A DNA stretch of 35,180 nucleotides from NCBI GenBank assembly GCA_017516305.1, contig JAFXDB010000099.1, positions 1-35,180 on the forward strand. Direction: 5' to 3'. The translations under genes and the position numbers were made by a program. The DNA comes from Clostridia bacterium (GTDB lineage: Bacteria > Bacillota > Clostridia > Christensenellales > Aristaeellaceae). The notes beneath the pieces were generated by a model. That model made no database searches. It worked only from the letters and a program-made list of their open reading frames with translations, and was not told where the DNA came from. Every line of letters starts with the position of its first letter. Within the stretch, counting starts at the first letter, position 1. Shown here piece by piece: positions 7,891 through 15,979 of the stretch.

Positions 7891-9981
7891 GTGGATAAGT
7901 ACGACACGCTGCGGCACTACTTCGGCCACGAAAGCTTCCGTGCGGGGCAGGAGACGATGGTGGATGCACTGCTGGGCGGCCGGGACGCGCTGGGCGTGAT
8001 GCCCACGGGTGCGGGCAAGTCCATGTGCTACCAGGTGCCGGCGCTGATGCTGCCGGGGATCACGCTGGTCATTTCGCCCCTCATTTCCCTCATGGCCGAT
8101 CAGGTGGCGGCGCTCAGGAGCGCGGGCGTCCCGGCGGCCTACCTCAATTCCGCCCTCACGCCCCGGCAGATGGACATCGCCCTGGAGCGGGCGTACCAGG
8201 GGCAGTACAAGATCATCTATGTTGCCCCGGAGCGGCTGGAGACGGCGTCCTTCCTGCATTTCGCGCAGAGCGTGGAGATCTCCATGGTCGCCGTGGACGA
8301 GGCGCACTGCGTGTCCCAGTGGGGGCAGGACTTCCGCCCTGTGTATCTTCGTATCGCGGATTTTGTGGATGCGCTGCCCCGCCGCCCGGTGATGGGGGCC
8401 TTCACGGCCACGGCCACCCGGCGCGTGCGGGAGGACATCATCCGCCAGCTGCGGCTGATCGACCCAGCGGGCGTCACCACGGGCTTTGACCGTCCCAACC
8501 TGTACTTCGAGGTCGTTCGCCCCAAGCACCGCGATCCGGCGCTGATGCAGGTGCTGGCGGGACGGCAGGGGCAGAGCGGCATCGTCTACTGCTCGACCCG
8601 CAAGCAGGTGGAGAAGGTCTGCGATATGCTCTGCGCGTCGGGCTTTGCTGCCAGCCGCTATCATGCAGGCCTGTCTGATGAGGAAAGAAAAAGGAACCAG
8701 GAGGACTTCCAGTACGACCGGGTGCAGGTGATGGTGGCCACCAACGCCTTTGGCATGGGCATCGACAAGAGCAACGTCCGCTATGTCATCCACTACAACA
8801 TGCCCCGGTCGATGGAGGCGTACTACCAGGAGGCGGGGCGCGCGGGCCGCGACGGCGAGCCGGGGGAGTGCATCCTGCTCTACATGGCGCAGGATATCGT
8901 GACGGCGAAGTGGATGATCAACAACGGCGACCCCAACCCGGCCCTGAGCGCGGCGGAGCAGGCCGAGGTGCGCCGCCAGGATCTGCAGCGCCTGCAAAGC
9001 ATGATTGACTACTGCACCCGCGAACATTGCCTGCGGACGTACATCCTGCGCTATTTCGGCGAAACGGGGACAGGGGACTGCGGCGACTGCGGCCACTGCA
9101 CCGGCGGACGCTACGGCGAGGCCGCGACGGCTGACAGGCCCGCACGGACCCGCAGGACCGCCGCGATGGCAGGGGTTGATCAGGCCCCGGTGGACAGCGC
9201 GCTTTTCGAAAAGCTGCGGATGGTGCGCACGGCCCTGGCAAAGGTGTGGCATGTGCCGCCCTATGTCATCTGTTCCGATGCAGCGCTGACCAGCATGTGC
9301 CGCGTCAGGCCGGTGACTCCGGAAAGGATGCTGCAGGTCAGCGGCATGGGCGAGGTGAAAACGGCCCGCTATGGCGAGGCATTCATGTCGGTCATCCGGC
9401 AGCAGGAGAGCCCACAGGCCCCTGCGTCCGCCGTGGCAGAGAGGACAGCGCGGCGGGCTGCGGCCGCTGTGCCGGAACCGGCTGCGGCAGACGGCGAGGC
9501 GACGGATGACCTGTTCGAACAGCTGCGGGCGGTTCGCATGGCGCTGGCCAAGGAGGAGGGCGTGTTTGCCTTCCGCATCTGCTCCGACGCGACGCTGACC
9601 GGCATGTGCCGCGTCAGGCCGGTGACTCCGGAAATGATGCTGCAGGTCAGCGGCATGGGCGAGGTCAAGACGGCCCGCTATGGCGAGGCATTCATGTCGG
9701 TCATCCGGCGGCAGGAGGGCGGCGTCCGGCGGACGACGAAGCCTGACAGGCCGGCAGCCAGCCCATCCCCGGGAAAGGCTGTACCTCAAAAGGAGCGAGT
9801 CGTTTCCTTCACGGCCGCAGCGCCGCCGCCGTCAGAGGTGATCCTGCCCCGCGCAGGGGACGACGCATCCCTGACGGAGGCCTACCTCTCCGGCGCCACC
9901 ATTCAGCAGATGGCGGAAGCCCTGGGCATCCCGGCGGCACAGATCCGGCAGCGCCTGCAGAAGCTGGGGCTGATATTCTGA
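7891..9981 (+). CDS. recQ: RecQ-family DNA helicase with two HRDC domains
   Basis: A 696-residue 3'-5' DNA helicase of the RecQ group, used in recombination and repair. Helicase motif I is TGAGKS around 39-44, the DEAH box is 136-139 in DEAHCVSQWGQDF, and motif VI has QEAGRAGRDG. The zinc module has CTREHC then CGDCGHC near residues 372-400. The expected RQC winged-helix domain after the zinc module is missing. Instead there are two HRDC domains (about 430-507 and 540-610) from a 309-bp duplication, then a low-complexity linker and a terminal helix-turn-helix (about 655-696). The start is GTG with a GGGGGG purine run upstream; the N-terminus aligns with RecQ from residue 1. Confidence 0.93.
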   Translation: MDKYDTLRHYFGHESFRAGQETMVDALLGGRDALGVMPTGAGKSMCYQVPALMLPGITLVISPLISLMADQVAALRSAGVPAAYLNSALTPRQMDIALERAYQGQYKIIYVAPERLETASFLHFAQSVEISMVAVDEAHCVSQWGQDFRPVYLRIADFVDALPRRPVMGAFTATATRRVREDIIRQLRLIDPAGVTTGFDRPNLYFEVVRPKHRDPALMQVLAGRQGQSGIVYCSTRKQVEKVCDMLCASGFAASRYHAGLSDEERKRNQEDFQYDRVQVMVATNAFGMGIDKSNVRYVIHYNMPRSMEAYYQEAGRAGRDGEPGECILLYMAQDIVTAKWMINNGDPNPALSAAEQAEVRRQDLQRLQSMIDYCTREHCLRTYILRYFGETGTGDCGDCGHCTGGRYGEAATADRPARTRRTAAMAGVDQAPVDSALFEKLRMVRTALAKVWHVPPYVICSDAALTSMCRVRPVTPERMLQVSGMGEVKTARYGEAFMSVIRQQESPQAPASAVAERTARRAAAAVPEPAAADGEATDDLFEQLRAVRMALAKEEGVFAFRICSDATLTGMCRVRPVTPEMMLQVSGMGEVKTARYGEAFMSVIRRQEGGVRRTTKPDRPAASPSPGKAVPQKERVVSFTAAAPPPSEVILPRAGDDASLTEAYLSGATIQQMAEALGIPAAQIRQRLQKLGLIF
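9268..9718 (+). repeat. Intragenic duplication encoding two HRDC domains
   Basis: The segment 9268-9409 recurs at 9577-9718 with an exact offset of 309 bases (103 codons). In the best-conserved stretch, 9298-9399 against 9607-9708, I count three differences in about 100 bases. The earlier part of each domain is clearly more diverged, which suggests local gene conversion or a recent partial duplication. Confidence 0.9.
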
Positions 9982-10010
9982 TTGCATCTGCGGTGGATGT
10001 GTGGTATGAT
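9982..10010 (+). promoter_or_regulatory. Promoter for the leucine-rich repeat gene
   Basis: TTGCAT (9982-9987), 17-base spacer, TATGAT (10005-10010), starting directly after the recQ stop codon. Confidence 0.75.
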
Positions 10011-10041
10011 GGAGTTGCCAGAAACGGAGGGAGTCGTGGCG

Positions 10042-10800
10042 ATGAAAAGGTGGATTTGCTTGTTGCTGATGCTGTTTCTGTGCGCCGTCTGTGCGGTGGC
10101 TGCTGCGGAAACGGCCCCGGAGGTGCTGACCAGCGGCGACTGGAAATATGTCCTGCTGGAGGATGGTACGGCGGAGCTCACGGGCTATACCGGCACGGAA
10201 ACGGCGCTGACCATCCCCGCGGAGCTGAATGGCTCTGCGGTGAGCCGCATCGGCAGCTATGCCCTGTATCAGAACGAGAAACTGCAGACGCTGATCATCC
10301 CCGAGGGCGTGACGGATATTGCGCCCTGGGCCTTCGGCGGCTGCAATGCCCTGCGCAGCGTCAGCCTCCCCCAGGGGCTGACCACCGTCGGCGAGGGCAC
10401 CTTTGCGTACTGCATTGACCTGCGGGAGGTCGTGCTGCCAGACAGCGTGACGGCCCTGGGCAATGGCGCCTTCGGCAACTGCATAATGCTGACGGATGTG
10501 GTGCTGTCCGCCGGGCTGACGGAGATCAGCGCGGTGGCGTTCTACGGCTGCAGCTCCCTGACGGGCATTCTGGTGCCTGCGGGCGTGACGACCATCGGCG
10601 AGGGCGCGTTCTATGGCTGCCGGTCTCTGCGGAGCGCGGCGCTGCCTGCCAGCGTGACCGCCATCGGGGAGAACGCCTTTGCACAGTGCGGTGTTGATCT
10701 GCTGGTCACGGTGGAGCCGGGCTCTTATGCTGCCGCCTGGTGTGACGAGATGCACCATCATCACCGCTTTACGGCCGTGGACGGGAAAGATGGCGAATAA
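10042..10800 (+). CDS. Exported BspA-type leucine-rich repeat protein
   Basis: A 252-residue protein with a clear signal peptide (MKRW then a hydrophobic run ending around AVAAAE). The mature part has about five or six repeats of 23 residues of the BspA/LRR_5 type: IPEGVTDIAPWAFGGC, LPQGLTTVGEGTFAYC, LPDSVTALGNGAFGNC and so on. Such domains mediate binding to proteins or surfaces. It ends with a short tail (DEMHHHHRF) and no cell-wall anchor or membrane segment, so it is probably secreted. ATG 10042 is preceded by GGAGGG at 10 bases; an ATG-less upstream extension would interrupt the promoter. No binding partner can be inferred. Confidence 0.88.
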   Translation: MKRWICLLLMLFLCAVCAVAAAETAPEVLTSGDWKYVLLEDGTAELTGYTGTETALTIPAELNGSAVSRIGSYALYQNEKLQTLIIPEGVTDIAPWAFGGCNALRSVSLPQGLTTVGEGTFAYCIDLREVVLPDSVTALGNGAFGNCIMLTDVVLSAGLTEISAVAFYGCSSLTGILVPAGVTTIGEGAFYGCRSLRSAALPASVTAIGENAFAQCGVDLLVTVEPGSYAAAWCDEMHHHHRFTAVDGKDGE

Positions 10801-10848
10801 TCCGAACAAACAGTGAATCCTGAAGAAAAACCATGAAGGAGTATCAAC

Positions 10849-11796
10849 ATGATTGAGAAGTATTCTGATGTGCTGATCCCCCAGCGCGCAGACCCCTGCA
10901 TCCTGCTGGCGGATGACGGCTGGTACTATTTTACCGCCTCCGTTCCGGACTTCGACCTGATCGAGATCCGCCGGGCCAGGACCATCGAGGAGCTGCCCGA
11001 CGCGCCCACCCGTGTGGTCTGGCACAAGCATGATGACGGCCCCATGAGCAAGTACATCTGGGCCCCGGAGATCCACCAGGTGGAGGAGCCGCACACCGAC
11101 GGCAAGGTCTGGTGCATCTACTTCGCCGCTGCCGGTGAGGAGCCGGACAAGCACGGCGTGTTCTCCCACCGCACCTACTGCATCCAGTGCCATGGCGACC
11201 CCATGGTGGACGAGTGGGAGGAGATGGGCCAGATCAACACCGGCTGGGAATCCTTCACCATTGACTCCACCACTTTCGTGGCCAACGGGAAGCGCTACTT
11301 CTGCTGGGCCCAGCGCGATTATGACATCAAGGGCAACAGCAACCTGTACATCGCCGAAATGCTGTCTCCCACGGAGCTGAAGCTCCCGGCGACGCTGCTG
11401 ACCATCCCGGAGTACGACTGGGAGTGCATCGGCTACCTGGTCAACGAGGGCCCCTCTGTCCTGAAGCACGGCGACAAGCTGTACCTGACCTACTCCGGCT
11501 CCGCCACGGACGAGAACTATGCCATGGGCATGCTGACAGCGGACGAGGACACCGACCTGCTGAAGAAGGAGAGCTGGAAGAAGTCTCCTGTGCCGGTTAT
11601 GGTCACCGATCCGGCGCATCGCATCTTTGGCCCCGGCCACAACTCCTTCACCAAGGACAAGGACGGCCGCGACCTGCTGGTGTTCCACGCCCGTCCCTAT
11701 CCGGGCTTTGACCCCGACCCGCTCTCCGACCCCAACCGCCACTGCCATGTCTGGCCCGTGGAGTATGACGAGAACGACCGGCCTGTGTTCAACTGA
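10849..11796 (+). CDS. GH43 glycoside hydrolase (arabinofuranosidase-like)
   Basis: A 315-residue five-bladed beta-propeller enzyme of GH43. The catalytic base is D15 in RADPCIL, the pKa-modulating Asp is D139 in IDSTTF, and the catalytic acid is E200 in VNEGPSV, the three-residue pattern of the family. The single-domain form without signal peptide, with DDGWYYFTAS and FGPGHNSF, resembles alpha-L-arabinofuranosidases acting on short arabino-oligosaccharides; xylosidase activity cannot be excluded. AAGGAG lies just before ATG 10849. It sits 48 bases after the leucine-rich protein gene with no terminator between them, so read-through is possible. A terminator follows. Confidence 0.9.
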   Translation: MIEKYSDVLIPQRADPCILLADDGWYYFTASVPDFDLIEIRRARTIEELPDAPTRVVWHKHDDGPMSKYIWAPEIHQVEEPHTDGKVWCIYFAAAGEEPDKHGVFSHRTYCIQCHGDPMVDEWEEMGQINTGWESFTIDSTTFVANGKRYFCWAQRDYDIKGNSNLYIAEMLSPTELKLPATLLTIPEYDWECIGYLVNEGPSVLKHGDKLYLTYSGSATDENYAMGMLTADEDTDLLKKESWKKSPVPVMVTDPAHRIFGPGHNSFTKDKDGRDLLVFHARPYPGFDPDPLSDPNRHCHVWPVEYDENDRPVFN

Positions 11797-11813
11797 TTCG
11801 GGAGGATACCCTC

Positions 11814-11844
11814 AACCGGGATCGCTGCGGCGGTTCCGGTTTTT
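11814..11844 (+). terminator. Terminator after GH43
   Basis: A 12-bp stem with two G-U pairs (11814-11825 with 11830-11841), a 4-base loop and a T run. Confidence 0.85.
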
Positions 11845-11848
11845 GCTA

Positions 11849-11877
11849 TTGGCAAAGCATGCCGCAGGGTGTATAAT
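11849..11877 (+). promoter_or_regulatory. Promoter for the flavodoxin-fold oxidoreductase
   Basis: TTGGCA (11849-11854), 17-base spacer, TATAAT (11872-11877), directly after the GH43 terminator. Confidence 0.82.
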
Positions 11878-11925
11878 GTTTATATTATCTGCGTGATCCG
11901 CATCCGGAAGGAGAATGGTGGAAGA

Positions 11926-13380
11926 ATGCGTATCCTCGTCCTCAACGGCAGCCCCAAGGGCAAGAACAGCATCACCCTGCAAACCATCGAGTACCTGAAG
12001 ATTCTTTTCCCCGATCATGAATGGGAGACGCTCCATGTCGGCCAGAGGATCCGCGCACTGGAGAAGGACTTCGCCCCCGCGGCGGAGGCGCTGGTCCGGG
12101 CGGAGCTGGTACTGTTCAGCTATCCCGTGTACACCTTCATTGCTCCGGCGCAGCTGCACCGCTTTGTTGAGCTGATGAAGGAGCATGCCGTCGATGTGCG
12201 CGGCAAGTGGGCCAGCCAGATCAGCACAAGCAAGCATTTCTACGATGTGACAGCCCATCGCTATGTGATGGAAAATGCGCAGGAAATGGGCATGAAGTTT
12301 GTCCGCGGCCTGTCTGCCGACATGGATGACCTGACCTGCGAGCGCGGGCAGCAGGAGGCGGTTTCCTTCTTCAATCACCTGATGTGGTGCATCGAACGGG
12401 GGCTGTGCGAGCCTGATCTGCCTGTGCAGCCGGAGCCCGCGCATGTGCCTGTCACGCCGGTGGGGGACTCCCTCGGTCAGCGAGAAAGCTCGCTGCCAGC
12501 TCCCTCGGGGGACTCCCTCAGTCAGCGAGCAAGCTCGCTGCCAGCTCCCTCGGGGAGGGAGCTTTTAGGGGCGGAGAAGCCGGGGGATGTGGTCATCCTC
12601 ACCGACTGCAGGCTGGAGGATACCCAGCTGGCGGCGATGATCGAGCGCTTCCGGGCGGTGTGCCCCAAGAAGACCCGCGTCATCAATATCCGCGAGTATC
12701 CCTTCCGCGGCGGCTGCCTGGGGTGCTTCCAGTGCGCAGCCAGCGGCAAGTGCATCCATAAGGACAACTTCGATGAATTCCTGCGCAGCGAGATCCAGTC
12801 CGCCGAGGCGGAGGTGCAGGCCTTCACCATCAGCGACCACGGCATGTCCGCGGCCTTCAAGCGTTACAGCGACCGGCAGTTCTGCAATGGGCACCGCACC
12901 GTGCGCATGGGCACGCCCATCGGCTACATCGTCAGCGGCAATTACCGCCATGAGGAGAACCTGCGCATGATCCTGGAGGGCCGGGCCGAGGTGGGCGGCA
13001 ACTTCCTCTGCGGCGTGGCTACCGATGAGGTCAACACCGACGCCGCCATCGACGCACTGGCGCAGAAGCTGGCCTGGGCGATGGACAATCACCACACGCA
13101 GCCGAAGAACTTCCTGGGCGTGGGCGGCATGAAGATATTCCGCGACCTGATCTGGCTGATGCAGGGCCTGATGCGGGAGGATCACCGCTTCTTCAAGACC
13201 CACGGGCAGTATGATTTCCCCCAGAAGCACCGGGGGCGCATGCTGGCCATGTACCTGGTGGGCTTCCTGATGGGCAACAAGACCCTGCAGAAAAAGGCGG
13301 GCGGTAAGATGACCGAGGGCATGCTGATGCCCTATAACAAGGTGCTGGAAAAGGCCCGGAAAGAGGCGGAAAGCAGGTAA
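11926..13380 (+). CDS. Double flavodoxin-fold NAD(P)H-dependent oxidoreductase
   Basis: A 484-residue protein with two flavodoxin-like FMN-binding domains. Domain 1 (1 to about 165) begins MRILVLNGSPKGKNS, the phosphate-binding loop of NADPH-dependent FMN reductases. Domain 2 (about 222-410) has VVILTDCRLEDTQ in place of the phosphate loop and a cysteine cluster GGCLGCFQCAASGKC resembling iron-sulfur flavoproteins. A C-terminal helical tail follows. The linker contains two 15-residue repeats (180-194 and 195-209: GDSL, QR, SSLPAPS) encoded by the dispersed hairpin repeat. ATG 11926 follows AAGGAG; the frame is open upstream but overlaps the promoter. Substrate unknown; a soluble electron-transfer or quinone/flavin reductase role is inferred. 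Confidence 0.82.
   Translation: MRILVLNGSPKGKNSITLQTIEYLKILFPDHEWETLHVGQRIRALEKDFAPAAEALVRAELVLFSYPVYTFIAPAQLHRFVELMKEHAVDVRGKWASQISTSKHFYDVTAHRYVMENAQEMGMKFVRGLSADMDDLTCERGQQEAVSFFNHLMWCIERGLCEPDLPVQPEPAHVPVTPVGDSLGQRESSLPAPSGDSLSQRASSLPAPSGRELLGAEKPGDVVILTDCRLEDTQLAAMIERFRAVCPKKTRVINIREYPFRGGCLGCFQCAASGKCIHKDNFDEFLRSEIQSAEAEVQAFTISDHGMSAAFKRYSDRQFCNGHRTVRMGTPIGYIVSGNYRHEENLRMILEGRAEVGGNFLCGVATDEVNTDAAIDALAQKLAWAMDNHHTQPKNFLGVGGMKIFRDLIWLMQGLMREDHRFFKTHGQYDFPQKHRGRMLAMYLVGFLMGNKTLQKKAGGKMTEGMLMPYNKVLEKARKEAESR
12462..12570 (+). repeat. Dispersed hairpin repeat inside a coding sequence
   Basis: Two 45-bp units (12463-12507 and 12508-12552), differing at two positions, followed by GGAGGGAGCTTTTAG. 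The unit shares CTCAGTCAGC, GCTGCCAGCTCCCTCGGGG with the intergenic copies. Unit length is a multiple of three and contains no stop in this frame, so the host gene stays open. Confidence 0.9.
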
Positions 13381-13388
13381 ATACACAA

Positions 13389-13422
13389 CAGGCAGGACGC
13401 GCGTGCATCCTGCCTGCTTTTT
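13389..13422 (+). terminator. Terminator after the oxidoreductase
   Basis: CAGGCAGGACGC (13389-13400) pairs with GCATCCTGCCTG (13405-13416) with one mismatch, followed by CTTTTT. It lies between convergent genes. Confidence 0.88.
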
Positions 13423-13428
13423 GTGCGG

Positions 13429-14253
13429 TTACGCGGGCTGAATGGGCAGCCAGATCTCTGCCTTGCTGGAGGGGGGATCGGCTTCATTCAACGGGTAGTA
13501 GAACTCGATGTTGCAGTTGTGGCTCAGCCGGTACTTGCGGCAGGCGGGCAGCCAGTCGCGCCACATCTGCGTGTTGACGTCCTGCAGCGTTGCCAGCGTG
13601 CAGGGGAATACCGCCCACATGCCGCCGGGGATGTCGCGGGTGATGCAGCCCTCCGGGATGGCCTGTCCGGGCTGGTAATGGTCGGCAATGAGGTAGTCGA
13701 ACTCGCTGCCGTCTGCGTCGATGCACACGCCGAACTCGCCGTCCAGCGGCATGCCCTTCGCCATCATCTCGCTCCACCAGGCAGGGATCTCCGTGTAGCT
13801 GGTTTCGTTATGGAAGTGGCGCTGGAAGCCCACCACGGTGAAGGCCTCCTTCGTTTCGATCCTGTAATCCATCATGCTTCCTCCTTCCGGTTTTACGGAT
13901 ATACACATCGGCGCAAGGGAGCGCAGCATCACGCCGGGCAGGCCCGCCTGCGAGGGCAGCACGCCGTGGAAGCGTCGGAAGGCCCGGGCGAAGCTGTCGG
14001 GGGAGTCGTAGCCGTACTTTATCGCGGCGTCGATGACCTTCATGCCCTGTGTGAGCTCCTGGGCGGCGAGGGTCAGGCGGCGGCTGCGGATGTACTCGCC
14101 CAGCGGCATGCCGCACAGGGCGGAGAAGATGCGCTGAAAGTGATATGCGCTGACGTAGGCGCGCGCTGCCACGTCATGCACGTCAAGCGCCTCATCCAGG
14201 TTGTCCTCAATATAGGCGATGGCGGCCCGGATGCCCTCGCGGATGCTCTGCAT
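13429..14253 (-). CDS. AraC-family regulator with GyrI-like effector domain
   Basis: A 274-residue transcription factor. Residues 1-105 form the two helix-turn-helix motifs of AraC (VHDVAARAYVSAYHFQRIF and IKYGYDSPDSFARAFRRFHG), here at the N-terminus. Residues about 125-274 form a GyrI-like/SOUL-type small-molecule binding domain (IPAWWSEMM, GCITRDIPGGMWAVF). This order is the MarA/Rob-like clostridial arrangement; the ligand is unknown. AAGGAGGG precedes the ATG at 14253. It is convergent with the oxidoreductase gene and divergent from the small lipoprotein gene at 14466, which is a possible target. Confidence 0.92.
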   Translation of the reverse strand: MQSIREGIRAAIAYIEDNLDEALDVHDVAARAYVSAYHFQRIFSALCGMPLGEYIRSRRLTLAAQELTQGMKVIDAAIKYGYDSPDSFARAFRRFHGVLPSQAGLPGVMLRSLAPMCISVKPEGGSMMDYRIETKEAFTVVGFQRHFHNETSYTEIPAWWSEMMAKGMPLDGEFGVCIDADGSEFDYLIADHYQPGQAIPEGCITRDIPGGMWAVFPCTLATLQDVNTQMWRDWLPACRKYRLSHNCNIEFYYPLNEADPPSSKAEIWLPIQPA

Positions 14254-14465
14254 GAACTTGCCCTCCTTGCGATGATGATGCAGCTATGATAACACAGGCG
14301 GCGCAGGGATGCCCGACTTTTTATGCGCACTCCCGGGCGGATGGGGAAACGGGAAAGAATGCGCGTAATCATTGTAAAAACACGTACGGGAGGCAGGAAT
14401 CCGCCGGGGAGAACGCGAATAGTACCCCTGCTGTCAAGGACAGAAAGCAAAGGAGGATACACACG

Positions 14466-14834
14466 ATGAAGATGAAGAAGCTTGCGCTGCTTGTGATCTG
14501 CCTGCTGCTGGGCACCCTGCTGCTGACGGCCTGCTCGGCGGGCGATCCCACCGGCACCTGGGTGCTGACCGGCGTGAAGAATGACCAGTCCGGCGAGATG
14601 GAAGATCTGCTGACCATGTGCGAGGCCTTTGACGTGAGCATCACGGCGAAGATCACCGCCAGCCGCGTGGAGATCGGCATGGCCGATGAGGATTTCATGA
14701 GCTTCAACTACCGCCTGAGCGGCAACAAGCTGGTGGATACCGCCGATGATTCGATCGTGCGCTTCCGCGTGGAGGGCGAGACCCTGACGCTGATCTTTGA
14801 GGACTGCGATATGGTCTTCACCCGTGTGAACTGA
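14466..14834 (+). CDS. Small lipoprotein, lipocalin-like
   Basis: A 122-residue protein with a lipoprotein signal (MKMKK, hydrophobic core, LLTAC at residues 19-23). The mature part has a GTWVLTGV opening and ends with GETLTLIFEDCDMVFTRVN, a pattern of small beta-barrel lipoproteins (lipocalin-like or DUF5640-like). It is anchored outside the membrane; function is unknown. ATG 14466 has AAAGGAGG upstream. The gene at 15448 encodes a similar protein. A terminator follows. Confidence 0.8.
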   Translation: MKMKKLALLVICLLLGTLLLTACSAGDPTGTWVLTGVKNDQSGEMEDLLTMCEAFDVSITAKITASRVEIGMADEDFMSFNYRLSGNKLVDTADDSIVRFRVEGETLTLIFEDCDMVFTRVN

Positions 14835-14852
14835 TCCGTCACGCGGAATAGG

Positions 14853-14882
14853 GGCTCCGTGCCGATGGGTGCGGGGCCTTTT
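14853..14882 (+). terminator. Terminator after the first lipoprotein gene
   Basis: An 11-bp stem with G-U pairs (14853-14863 with 14868-14878), then TTTT. Confidence 0.75.
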
Positions 14883-14981
14883 GCGTTCCCCTGCGGCGGA
14901 AAGGGGCGGGATAAGGGTAGTAAAGACCGGCAAAAGCCAGCAAAAACTGCCTTGACTGCCCGGAAATGTGAAAAAACAGGG

Positions 14982-15010
14982 TTGACAATGGCATAAAACG
15001 GTGCTATCAT
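14982..15010 (+). promoter_or_regulatory. 5S rRNA promoter
   Basis: TTGACA (14982-14987), 17-base spacer, TATCAT (15005-15010), about 15 bases before the 5S start. This shows that the 5S gene is expressed independently of a 16S-23S operon. Confidence 0.85.
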
Positions 15011-15024
15011 ATAAAAGTACCATT

Positions 15025-15140
15025 TCCGGTGGTAATGATGGAGAGGTCCCACCTGTTCCCATTCCGAACACAGTCGTTAAGCTCTCCAGTGCCGAAAGTA
15101 CTTGGCTGGACACGGCCCGGGAGGATAGGTCACTGCCGGA
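15025..15140 (+). rRNA. rrf: 5S ribosomal RNA
   Basis: 116 bases. The ends pair (TCCGGTGGT with ACTGCCGGA), and the internal conserved segments CCCATTCCGAACAC and TTAAGCTCTCCAG and CGAAAGTACTTGGC are those of bacterial 5S rRNA. No 16S or 23S sequence is adjacent: the preceding 140 bases end in a lipoprotein terminator. A T run follows the terminal helix. Confidence 0.95.
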
Positions 15141-15240
15141 TTCCCTTTTTTCGGTCATCCCAGTCTGAAGGCTGTGCTGGCTGCACGCGGTCATTGCAAG
15201 CAATGCCTCGCGTTAGTCGGGCTGTGCCCGACCTCCATAT

Positions 15241-15312
15241 TCCTCAGTAGCTCAATGGCAGAGCACCCGGCTGTTAACCGGGTTGTTGTAGGTTCGAGCC
15301 CTACCTGGGGAG
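15241..15312 (+). tRNA. tRNA-Asn (GTT)
   Basis: A 72-base cloverleaf: acceptor TCCTCAG with CTGGGGA, D stem GCTC/GAGC, anticodon stem CCCGG/CCGGG with loop CTGTTAA (anticodon GTT), T arm GTAGG-TTCGAGC-CCTAC, and discriminator G. CCA is not encoded. It lies 100 bases after the 5S gene and may be co-transcribed with it. A terminator follows directly. Confidence 0.97.
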
Positions 15313-15315
15313 CGC

Positions 15316-15345
15316 AAACCGATTGCTTCTGCAGTCGGTTTTTTT
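15316..15345 (+). terminator. Terminator after tRNA-Asn
   Basis: An 11-bp stem AAACCGATTGC / GCAGTCGGTTT (15316-15326 with 15331-15341, one G-U pair) with a 4-base loop and a T run. Confidence 0.92.
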
Positions 15346-15447
15346 GTTGTATTTGGCGATTCTGTCCCCGCGGCGGGCAGGAATCCGGCGGATGTGGTCG
15401 AACAGAATGTAACGATGCAATGCCATGAGCAATGGGGAGGAAGCAAG

Positions 15448-15849
15448 ATGAATGAGGTGAAAAGGATGAAGAAGTCGATGAAGATGGCTCTGGCGCTGTG
15501 CCTGACGGCGCTGCTGCTGCTGGCAGGCGGCTGCGGCAAGAAGGACGTGGCTGCCGACATGCTGGGCGTGTGGGAGCTGACGGACATGACCGGCTCGCTG
15601 GACGCGGTGACCAGCATGCAGTACTACAAGGACATGGGCGTGAAGGTGCAGATGGCCATCAGCCGCACAGAGCTGGAAATGGTTACCACCTACAACGGCG
15701 GCGAGGAGTACGACCATCAGACGGTGGCCTACCGCATTGAGGGGGACAAGTTCATCACCGATGCGGCGGAGCTGGTGTTTACCCTCAAGGGCGACACGCT
15801 GACCCTGGCCTCGGCCGATGGCGTGACCATGGTTTACACCCGCAAGTGA
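15448..15849 (+). CDS. Small lipoprotein, related to the 14466 gene
   Basis: A 133-residue protein with a lipoprotein signal (KKSMKMALAL, LLAGGC at about residues 24-29). The mature part begins GVWELTDM and ends GDTLTLASADGVTMVYTRK, matching the opening and closing strands of the 14466 product, so both belong to one small beta-barrel family. The best start is ATG 15448, with GGGGAGG at 7 bases; a shorter form from ATG 15466 is possible. Function unknown; surface-anchored. Confidence 0.8.
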   Translation: MNEVKRMKKSMKMALALCLTALLLLAGGCGKKDVAADMLGVWELTDMTGSLDAVTSMQYYKDMGVKVQMAISRTELEMVTTYNGGEEYDHQTVAYRIEGDKFITDAAELVFTLKGDTLTLASADGVTMVYTRK

Positions 15850-15871
15850 CATATCCCGACCAGGGAAAAGG

Positions 15872-15898
15872 AAGCCTGCTGCGCTGCAGCGGGCTTTT
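15872..15898 (+). terminator. Terminator after the second lipoprotein gene
   Basis: AAGCCTGCTGC (15872-15882) pairs with GCAGCGGGCTT (15886-15896), 3-base loop, short T run. Confidence 0.75.
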
Positions 15899-15930
15899 CT
15901 GCTGTGGTCAGATGCTGCTGTGAAAGCCGG

Positions 15931-15961
15931 AAAAAGCCCCGGACGCAGCGGAGCGCCGGGA
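15931..15961 (-). terminator. Terminator for the minus-strand coiled-coil gene
   Basis: On the minus strand GTCCCGGCGC pairs with GCGTCCGGGGC and is followed by TTTTT (plus-strand AAAAA at 15931-15935). Confidence 0.75.
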
Positions 15962-15979
15962 CTTGGAAAGAATCTATGC

